Below, piece by piece: positions 1 to 4,406 of a DNA stretch of 9,907 nucleotides. The position numbers and the translations under genes are program-made. The notes beneath the pieces are model-generated. The model saw only the letters and a list, made by a program, of their open reading frames with translations, had not been told where the DNA came from and searched no databases. The DNA is from CAYPIE01 sp964410665 (GTDB taxonomy: Bacteria > Planctomycetota > Planctomycetia > Gemmatales > Gemmataceae). Location of the stretch: the NCBI GenBank assembly GCA_964410665.1, contig CAYPIE010000153.1:1-9907 (forward strand). The letters run 5' to 3'. How positions within the stretch are numbered: the stretch's first letter is position 1; every line of letters starts with the position of its first letter.

Positions 1-31
1 CTCGCTCACGCAAGCGCCTCCGAAAGGCGAG

Positions 32-51
32 CCCCGGACGTCAGTCCGGGG
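32..51. repeat. GC-rich perfect hairpin
   Basis: CCCCGGAC (32-39), loop GTCA, then GTCCGGGG (44-51): an 8-bp perfect stem with a 4-nt loop. It is followed by TTCTGACTT rather than a run of T, so a classical terminator is not well supported. It could be the 3' end of a transcript from the left or a dispersed intergenic palindrome. Confidence 0.6.
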
Positions 52-63
52 GTTCTGACTTAC

Positions 64-162
64 CGCAATCGCCTCTGCTTCTTTCCCCGCAGCGCAATCG
101 CCTCTGCCTCTTTCCCCGCATCGCAAACGCCTCAGCCTCTTTCCCCGCATCGCAACTGCTTC
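64..162. repeat. 29-bp tandem repeat, three full copies
   Basis: Three adjacent 29-bp units lie at 64-92, 93-121 and 122-150. Each begins CGCAA, runs through CGCCTC and ends in CTTTCCCCGCA plus one variable base. Units 1 and 2 differ at two positions, units 2 and 3 at two. A fourth copy begins at 151 (CGCAACTGCTTC) and then diverges into a hairpin. There are no spacers between units, so this is a minisatellite-like array and not a CRISPR. Confidence 0.85.
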
Positions 163-171
163 AAGAAGCAG
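156..171. repeat. Small hairpin at the end of the tandem array
   Basis: CTGCTTC (156-162) and GAAGCAG (165-171) are perfect inverted repeats around AA. The hairpin sits where the fourth tandem unit loses similarity. No function can be assigned. Confidence 0.5.
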
Positions 172-300
172 CTGTGGGAGCGTAACTGCTTAACAGAACA
201 GTAGTTATTGCGACGATCGTACTGTTCCATAGCCGCAGAAGTCCGTCCTTGGCAATTCCCCCGGCTCGACTTTGGGTGCAGGAAAGTCCCCGATAAAGCC

Positions 301-340
301 CCGGAAATGTCCGGAAAATGTCCAGAAATGTCCCGGAAAC
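301..340. repeat. 10-11 bp short tandem repeat
   Basis: Units read CCGGAAATGT (301-310), CCGGAAAATGT (311-321), CCAGAAATGT (322-331) and a partial CCCGGAAAC (332-340). Unit length alternates between 10 and 11, so a conserved reading frame is not maintained, which argues against a coding repeat. Confidence 0.7.
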
Positions 341-452
341 ACACCGTTGCACGGACAGAACCGCAAAGTCGCTTCCACATGCGGAAACTGGCCATAAGGA
401 TATATACCGGCTGCCGGGCAAAATCATGAGAATTCTTTTCACCAGTCTACCA

Positions 453-466
453 TCCATCGCGATGGA
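453..466. other. 14-bp perfect palindrome past the permease stop
   Basis: TCCATCGCGATGGA is fully self-complementary and starts 3 nt downstream of the minus-strand stop codon of the permease gene. It has no real loop and no T-tract follows on the minus strand, so it is a weak candidate for a terminator and could equally be a protein-binding palindrome. Confidence 0.4.
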
Positions 467-468
467 CT

Positions 469-1737
469 TCACGGCGATGAGCGCTCTTCCGGCCAGCGGC
501 CTTCTTGACGTAGTGCCTTGATCACCCCTTCACGAAGATCGTTTGGCACCTGGGTCATTGGGCTCTCATCCGCTAATGGGTCGATCAGGTGATTCAGGTC
601 GCCGTGCTCACGCAGGAAGCGGTCACAAAAGCGATAATCTTGAACCACCGGAATCGCCTCCGCTCTTCCACGCGGTGTCAGCCGATACTCCTCAGGCGTC
701 AATTCCTCCAGCCAGCCTTGGTGCACGCCGCCGTTCAACAGCCGGGTCAACTCGCCGGGCTGCCAGACCCGTTCGCGCTCCAGTTGTGCAGCCTGCACCG
801 GGCGGTCCCCCTCCGTCAGCTCATACACCACCCGGAGCAACTTGCGTTCTGCCAGCGTGGATCGGAAGCGGCGATGCATCAGATACCGACCCAGGATGCC
901 TCGCCGCGGTGCGAATACGACCGAGAACAGAAACAGACTGGCACCGACCAAGGTGATAATGGGCCCCGCGGGTAAGTCATAGACCAACGCACTTAAAAAT
1001 GTGCCGATCATCCCAGTCAGAGTGCCGATGAGGACAGACAGGCCCAGCAGGCGATCTAGTCGGTCCGTCCAGAATCGCGCCGCCGCCGCTGGGATGATGA
1101 GTAGCGATGCCATCATCACCACCCCCACTGCCGGCAGACCCACCACCACGGTCACCGCGATGAGGCTCATCAACAACCAGTCGAGCAACCATGCCGGCCA
1201 ACCTTGGGTGCGAGCAAAGTCCCCATCAAAACTAATCAGTAAGAATTCTTTATATAACAGTACTACCAGCAGCAGGCAGACCAGCGACACCCCGCCAATC
1301 TGCATCACGTCCTGGGTACTCATGCTGGCCGTGTGGCCCAGGATGTACGAGTCCAGGCCCGCGCGGCTATCGGCGATGGCTCGGTGCTGGATATACGAAC
1401 TCAGAACAATCCCCAAGCCAAAGAATACACTTAAAACAATGCCGATGGCTGCATCGTCCTTCACCCGGGTGTAGCGGCGTAAGGCCGCGATGATGCCCAG
1501 CCCGACCACCCCGGTGGCAAACGCCCCAACCAGCATCCAGCTCAGGTTGCGCTCGCGGATCAGCAGCACCGCCAGACACAACCCGGGCAATGCGGCATGG
1601 GCCAGGGCGTCGCCGGTCAGCGCGCGGCGACGTAAGACCGCAAACCCGCCGACCATGCCAGCACACGCGCCGAGCAGGCTGACGCCGGCCAGAACAATCA
1701 ATGTATTGTATTGCAAAAAATCGTTCAGGCTGCCCAT
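469..1737 (-). CDS. Metal ABC transporter permease with DtxR-like C-terminal domain
   Basis: This is the inner-membrane channel subunit of a divalent-metal importer of the TroC/MntB/ZnuB (ABC-3) family. About the first 275 residues hold the expected hydrophobic segments (roughly 11-35, 45-62, 66-86, 98-116, 146-163, 184-218, 230-252, 256-275). Family-like stretches include the GD-ALAHAALPG region near residues 42-52 and the LPAVGVVMMASLLIIPAAAA segment at 201-220. Typical family members stop near 280-300 residues; this one runs to 422. The tail contains a winged-helix-like segment (about 297-360) whose end, LTPRGRAEA at 353-361, resembles the DtxR/MntR pattern LT-x-x-GR-x-x-A, followed by a helix (364-375) like the start of the DtxR dimerisation domain. 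Several DtxR metal-ligand positions look replaced, so metal sensing is uncertain. ATG at 1737 has an AGGGG Shine-Dalgarno overlapping the ATPase stop codon, 5 nt upstream, suggesting translational coupling. Mn(II) is favoured as substrate but not proven. Confidence 0.93.
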   Translation of the reverse strand: MGSLNDFLQYNTLIVLAGVSLLGACAGMVGGFAVLRRRALTGDALAHAALPGLCLAVLLIRERNLSWMLVGAFATGVVGLGIIAALRRYTRVKDDAAIGIVLSVFFGLGIVLSSYIQHRAIADSRAGLDSYILGHTASMSTQDVMQIGGVSLVCLLLVVLLYKEFLLISFDGDFARTQGWPAWLLDWLLMSLIAVTVVVGLPAVGVVMMASLLIIPAAAARFWTDRLDRLLGLSVLIGTLTGMIGTFLSALVYDLPAGPIITLVGASLFLFSVVFAPRRGILGRYLMHRRFRSTLAERKLLRVVYELTEGDRPVQAAQLERERVWQPGELTRLLNGGVHQGWLEELTPEEYRLTPRGRAEAIPVVQDYRFCDRFLREHGDLNHLIDPLADESPMTQVPNDLREGVIKALRQEGRWPEERSSP

Positions 1738-1742
1738 GCCCG

Positions 1743-2525
1743 CTACCCCTGTCGGCCGAGTGCTTCGCCGGCCGCGTCGAGAATGTCCAACCGGGCCCCA
1801 TAGGTGCGGCGTAGATTGTTCAGGGTAAACACTTCCGAGGTCGGACCGCTGGCCACGAGCCGCATGTTCAACAGGATGACGCGATCGAAATAATCCGGCA
1901 CGGTTCGTAGGTCGTGATGGACCACAACGACGGTTTTGCCTTGTTGCCTGAGCTCGCCCAGTAAGGTGAAGATGGCGTGCTCGGTGGCGGCGTCCACCCC
2001 GGCCATCGGCTCGTCCATAAAGTAGACGTCAGCCTCCTGAGCCAAAGCCCGGGCCAGGAAGGTGCGTTGCTGCTGGCCACCGGAGAGGCGACCGATCTGC
2101 TGCTCGGCGTAGTCCGACAACCCGACCTTGCGGAGACAATCCAGGGCCAACAGATGTTCGCGTCGGCCGGGCCGGCGAAACCAGCCGAGTTTCCCGTAGG
2201 TGCCCATCAGCACGGTATCGAGCACACTGACCGGAAAGTCCCAGTCGACACTTTCGCGTTGGGGGACATAGCCAATGTGGCGTCGTTGCTTGGCGACCGG
2301 TTGGCCGAATACCTCGACTAGGCCCCCGGCAATCGGTACCAGGCCAAGCACCGCCTTGATCAGCGTACTCTTGCCCGCCCCATTGGGGCCGACGATGCCG
2401 ACCAGGGCCGGCTCGGGGACCGTCAGGTCGATGTCCCACAGGACCGGCTTGTGGTGGTAGGCCACGGTGAGGTCGTGGATCTCCAGAATGGGTGGCAGTG
2501 CTGTCTCGGCAGTGTTAGCAGTCAT
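1743..2525 (-). CDS. Metal ABC transporter ATP-binding protein (MntA/ZnuC/TroB type)
   Basis: This cytoplasmic ATPase (260 aa) powers the metal importer. All core motifs are visible: Walker A GPNGAGKST (46-54), Q-loop Gln at 89 (YVPQR), ABC signature LSGGQQQR (147-154), Walker B VYFMDEP (167-173), D-loop GVDAAT (176-181) and H-loop His in VVHHD (near 204). The WDFPVSV stretch after the Q-loop and the HHDL-x-x-VPDYFD ending resemble manganese/zinc transporter ATPases of the TroB/MntA/ZnuC group. Length is normal for the family. The gene starts 2 nt after the stop codon of the binding-protein gene and ends 5 nt before the permease start, so all three are almost certainly one transcript. Its own Shine-Dalgarno is poor (an AAGG too far upstream), consistent with coupling to the upstream gene. 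Metal specificity cannot be read from this subunit. Confidence 0.95.
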   Translation of the reverse strand: MTANTAETALPPILEIHDLTVAYHHKPVLWDIDLTVPEPALVGIVGPNGAGKSTLIKAVLGLVPIAGGLVEVFGQPVAKQRRHIGYVPQRESVDWDFPVSVLDTVLMGTYGKLGWFRRPGRREHLLALDCLRKVGLSDYAEQQIGRLSGGQQQRTFLARALAQEADVYFMDEPMAGVDAATEHAIFTLLGELRQQGKTVVVVHHDLRTVPDYFDRVILLNMRLVASGPTSEVFTLNNLRRTYGARLDILDAAGEALGRQG

Positions 2526-2527
2526 GA

Positions 2528-3496
2528 CTAGCGTAGCGCCTTGACGATGGTGTCGACATTATGGCGGACCATGCCCGGATAGGTCCCTTCCGGGGTGCCG
2601 TCCTTGCCCATGGCGTCCGAGAACAGTTCGCCGCCGATCTGCACGGCGTGCCCGTTGCGTTCGCAGCCTTCGAGCAAGGCCTTCATGTTGCGGTCGGACA
2701 CGCTGGATTCAACAAACACGGCCTTGATCTTCTGATCTGTGATAAAGCGGACGAGTTCGTTGATAGCGCGGACGCTGGCCTCGCTCTCGGTGCTGATGCC
2801 CTGGATGCCTTTTACCTGGATGCCATAGGCTTTGCCAAAATAGCGGAATGCATCATGAGCTGTGATCAACACCCGACGGGATTCCGGAATGGTGACAATT
2901 TGCTCGCGGGCATAGCGGTCCAGTTCAGCCAGCTTCGAGCGATACGCTTCGGCGTTCTGGCGATAGGTCTCGGCACGGTCGGGATCGTAATCGACCAACA
3001 CTTCCTCGACCACCTTGCTGGCTTCGGTCCAGAGTGTAACATCGAACCAAATGTGTGGATCGTAGGCGCCCTCTTCGGTGCTCAGCAGTTCTTCGGTGGG
3101 CAGATACTCAGCGACCGCGAAGACCGGCTGGCTTTTCGCAAGATTGCCCAGCACCTCAGCCATTTTCCCTTCGAGGTGCAGTCCAGAGTAAAAAATGAGG
3201 TCGGCGTCACGTAGCTTACGGATGTCACTGGGCACCGGCTTATACAGGTGCGGGTCGACGCCCGCGCCCATCAGGCTGGTGACCGCCACCTGCTCGCCGC
3301 CAATGTTGCGGGCCAGGTCGGCGACCATGCCGGTGGTACAGACGACGTCGATGGGATCGTCCCCGCCATGTTTGGCCTCGACCACTGGCGGCCAACTTCG
3401 CGGCAAGCCCGCGTTGTCTCCCGACGGCCCGCCAGGGCCATCACCACAGCCGCACAGGCTGATGAGCATCCCGGTGATCGCGGCAAGTCTGCGCAT
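2528..3496 (-). CDS. Metal-binding lipoprotein of ABC importer (TroA/ZnuA/MntC family)
   Basis: This is the periplasmic, membrane-anchored metal receptor of the importer (322 aa from the chosen start). The N-terminus MRRLAAITGMLISLCGC has a basic start, a short hydrophobic core and a lipobox-like LCGC, with Cys17 as the likely lipidation site; a Gly/Pro-rich linker follows. The cluster A-I substrate-binding fold is supported by the four expected ligands: His83 (GVDPHLYKP), His148 (YDPHIWFD), His214 (ITAHDAFRYFG) and Asp294 (ELFSD). The His-His-His-Asp set is TroA/ZnuA-like, whereas PsaA-type manganese receptors have Glu at the third position. No His-rich loop typical of many ZnuA proteins is present. 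Zn and Mn both remain possible, with the DtxR box upstream favouring Mn or Fe. An in-frame TTG at 3520 would add eight residues; ATG at 3496 is preferred because it gives a compact lipoprotein signal and has AGAAG upstream. Confidence 0.92.
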   Translation of the reverse strand: MRRLAAITGMLISLCGCGDGPGGPSGDNAGLPRSWPPVVEAKHGGDDPIDVVCTTGMVADLARNIGGEQVAVTSLMGAGVDPHLYKPVPSDIRKLRDADLIFYSGLHLEGKMAEVLGNLAKSQPVFAVAEYLPTEELLSTEEGAYDPHIWFDVTLWTEASKVVEEVLVDYDPDRAETYRQNAEAYRSKLAELDRYAREQIVTIPESRRVLITAHDAFRYFGKAYGIQVKGIQGISTESEASVRAINELVRFITDQKIKAVFVESSVSDRNMKALLEGCERNGHAVQIGGELFSDAMGKDGTPEGTYPGMVRHNVDTIVKALR

Positions 3497-3528
3497 GATG
3501 CCACTTCTCTTCGACAACAAAAGCGTCC

Positions 3529-3547
3529 ACCGCTTAGGCTAACCTAA
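3529..3547 (-). promoter_or_regulatory. DtxR/IdeR/MntR-type operator
   Basis: The plus strand at 3534-3547 reads TTAGGCTAACCTAA, identical to the last 14 bases of the classical 19-bp DtxR/IdeR box TTAGGTTAGGCTAACCTAA. Over the full 19 bp (3529-3547) I count 15 matches. TTAGG and CCTAA also form a perfect inverted repeat with a 4-nt gap. It lies between the predicted -10 element and the start codon of the metal-importer operon, where a bound metal-loaded DtxR-family repressor would block transcription. The cognate regulator gene is not in the window. Confidence 0.72.
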
Positions 3548-3576
3548 ACCGTAGGGCTAGGGCAAGCGAATTTCAA
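3548..3576 (-). promoter_or_regulatory. Predicted sigma-70 promoter of the metal importer operon
   Basis: On the minus strand TTGAAA (plus 3571-3576) fits a -35 element at five of six positions. A 17-nt spacer separates it from TACGGT (plus 3548-3553), a weak -10 with three of six matches. The DtxR-type box begins immediately after the -10. The geometry is good but the -10 is poor, so this is a moderate prediction. Confidence 0.45.
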
Positions 3577-3613
3577 GCGTGGTTGGGCAAGGGGAGAGCG
3601 AGCGTTGGCTGGG

Positions 3614-3639
3614 ACGCCCGTCGCAGACTCCGGGCGTGC
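3614..3639 (-). repeat. Palindromic repeat, copy A
   Basis: Stem ACGCCCG (3614-3620) and CGGGCGT (3631-3637) around a 10-nt loop, followed by GC. These 26 bases are identical to 7032-7057 (copy C), 3.4 kb away. The orientation is opposite to copy B. It lies beyond the promoter of the metal operon and has no T-tract, so it is not an obvious terminator. Confidence 0.8.
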
Positions 3640-3982
3640 ATTCTTTCGGTGCCTTCGATCACCGACCCGATCTAGGGTATTGCCTGTTTTGGAACAGGAA
3701 GACGACAAGAGCAAACTCCCCGGGTTCCGTGATATGAACATTTGTATATAAATCGCTTCGGGCCAAAATCGCGACGCAACACGCAGGCGTGACCTGTCTC
3801 AGCAGATGCGCAAGCTGTGCGGAATGGTACACCGCACTGTTGCCGAATCAACCAACGGATCGTGTCTCGCAGCCATCGGTCCGTCAGGGCGGAACCCGCG
3901 GCAAGAATCCGAATCGTGTAAATCCTTTCCAGATAATGGGTTGTGGCTTGAAAACTGAATGGAGCCTCGGCAAAACTCCGAA

Positions 3983-3999
3983 TTGGCATCCGAAGTGCA
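3983..3999 (+). promoter_or_regulatory. Weak sigma-54-like -24/-12 element before sulfatase 1
   Basis: TTGGCATCCGAAGTGCA has GG (3985-3986) and GC (3997-3998) exactly 10 nt apart with a good TTGGCA half, but the -12 half is only G-TGCA. The predicted start near 4010 would give a leader of about 400 nt for the first sulfatase, similar to the distance seen for the stronger element before the second. Alone it could be chance. Confidence 0.25.
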
Positions 4000-4016
4000 T
4001 TAATAGAAAGGCGAGA

Positions 4017-4040
4017 GGCCCGGTATGCGAGTCCCGGACC
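4017..4040. repeat. Hairpin 1 with TATGCGAGTC loop
   Basis: GGCCCGG (4017-4023) and CCGGACC (4034-4040) pair with one mismatch around the 10-nt loop TATGCGAGTC. The core of the second hairpin downstream (4085-4106) has nearly the same loop and arms, so the two are direct repeats of one structured unit. Confidence 0.6.
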
Positions 4041-4070
4041 AAAAACAGCACATCCAACAGCACACCTTCC

Positions 4071-4123
4071 GGGGCGTGGGGTTTGGCCGGTTTGCGAGTC
4101 CCGGCCATAAAATCCCACGCCCC
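4071..4123 (+). repeat. Long composite hairpin in sulfatase 1 upstream region
   Basis: GGGGCGTGGG (4071-4080) pairs perfectly with CCCACGCCCC (4114-4123). GTTT (4081-4084) can pair with AAAT (4110-4113, one G-U), and GGCCGG (4085-4090) pairs with CCGGCC (4101-4106) around loop TTTGCGAGTC. That gives about 20 bp with a single 3-nt bulge (4107-4109). The sequence after it, CACTTCTTTTATA, is T-rich, so on the plus strand it could act as a terminator or attenuator, or as a structured leader or small-RNA element. Confidence 0.6.
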
Positions 4124-4249
4124 CACTTCTTTTATACCGACACATTTCACCATAACATCCTTTATCTATGCTCCGCGACCGAGCACAATACAGCACAGCG
4201 GTGCGCCTGCAGCCCAATAAACCCATTTCCGCTGAGACCGGGCGAACGG

Positions 4250-4283
4250 GTGGCACGCCCTGGGTATGTGGAAAGGCCCGTGG
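4250..4283 (+). repeat. Degenerate palindromic repeat unit, copy D1
   Basis: Starts with GTGGCACGCCC exactly as in the good copies and ends with GGCCCGTGG after an altered, slightly longer middle. It sits directly before copy D2, so the two form a tandem pair. Assignment to the family rests mainly on the left arm. Confidence 0.4.
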
Positions 4284-4297
4284 AAAAGCCATAGAAG

Positions 4298-4328
4298 GGG
4301 GCACGGCTGTGGCCTGCGACGGGCGTGG
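4298..4328 (+). repeat. Diverged palindromic repeat, copy D2
   Basis: A 31-nt segment that aligns without gaps to the reverse complement of copy C (7030-7060), with 25 of 31 matches by eye. The right arm TGCGACGGGCGTGG is intact and the left arm is diverged, so the hairpin is mostly lost here. It lies about 80 nt before the first sulfatase. Confidence 0.55.
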
Positions 4329-4393
4329 TGGACCAACCACAAGTTCGGTCGAATCATCCGGCAGCGACACGATAAAGAATCAAATTTTAATGC

Positions 4394-4398
4394 AAAGG
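4394..4398 (+). promoter_or_regulatory. Ribosome binding site of sulfatase 1
   Basis: AAAGG ends 8 nt before the ATG at 4407. It supports this start, which is also followed directly by a plausible export signal. Confidence 0.6.
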
Positions 4399-4406
4399 TT
4401 TAAGAT

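Larger units (their letters stand above)
1..468. other. Intergenic region with repeats, no gene seen
   Basis: I see no convincing gene here. The open frames are short, overlap on both strands, run through repeats and have no recognisable protein features. The stretch holds a GC hairpin (32-51), a 29-bp tandem repeat (64-150), a small hairpin (156-171), a 10-11 bp tandem repeat (301-340) and a palindrome (453-466) just past the stop codon of the permease gene. The window edge cuts whatever lies to the left. Confidence 0.7.
3577..4406. other. Divergent intergenic region, no gene supported
   Basis: About 830 bp lie between the promoter of the metal operon (minus) and the first sulfatase (plus). 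Open frames on both strands are short or mutually overlapping and run through hairpins, so I call no gene. It contains palindromic repeats (3614-3639, 4250-4283, 4298-4328), small hairpins CCTGTT-TTGG-AACAGG (3683-3698) and GTGCGG-N9-CCGCAC (3817-3837), an AT-rich stretch around 3741-3752, a weak sigma-54-like element (3983-3999) and two related strong hairpins (4017-4123). Confidence 0.65.

Noticed and set aside
64..150. CRISPR array
   Set aside because: The 29-bp units are directly adjacent without spacers and no cas genes are present.
3497..3520. TTG start extending the binding lipoprotein by eight residues
   Set aside because: ATG at 3496 gives a standard short lipoprotein signal with a better upstream site; the TTG start would leave almost no leader after the DtxR box.
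3740..3756. TATATAAA as a promoter for sulfatase 1
   Set aside because: No acceptable -35 at 16-18 nt on either strand and about 650 nt from the gene.
4251..4266. TGGCAC as a further sigma-54 site
   Set aside because: No GC at the required 10-nt distance from GG; the bases belong to the left arm of the palindromic repeat. The same holds for 6786-6801.
3672..4370. Minus-strand open frame of 232 codons in the divergent spacer
   Set aside because: Runs through several hairpins and repeats, has no plausible ribosome binding site or protein-like pattern, and competes with equally long frames on the other strand.
3577..4406. tRNA or other known structured RNA gene
   Set aside because: No cloverleaf, anticodon arm or T-arm consensus found by reading; the hairpins present do not match a family I recognise.
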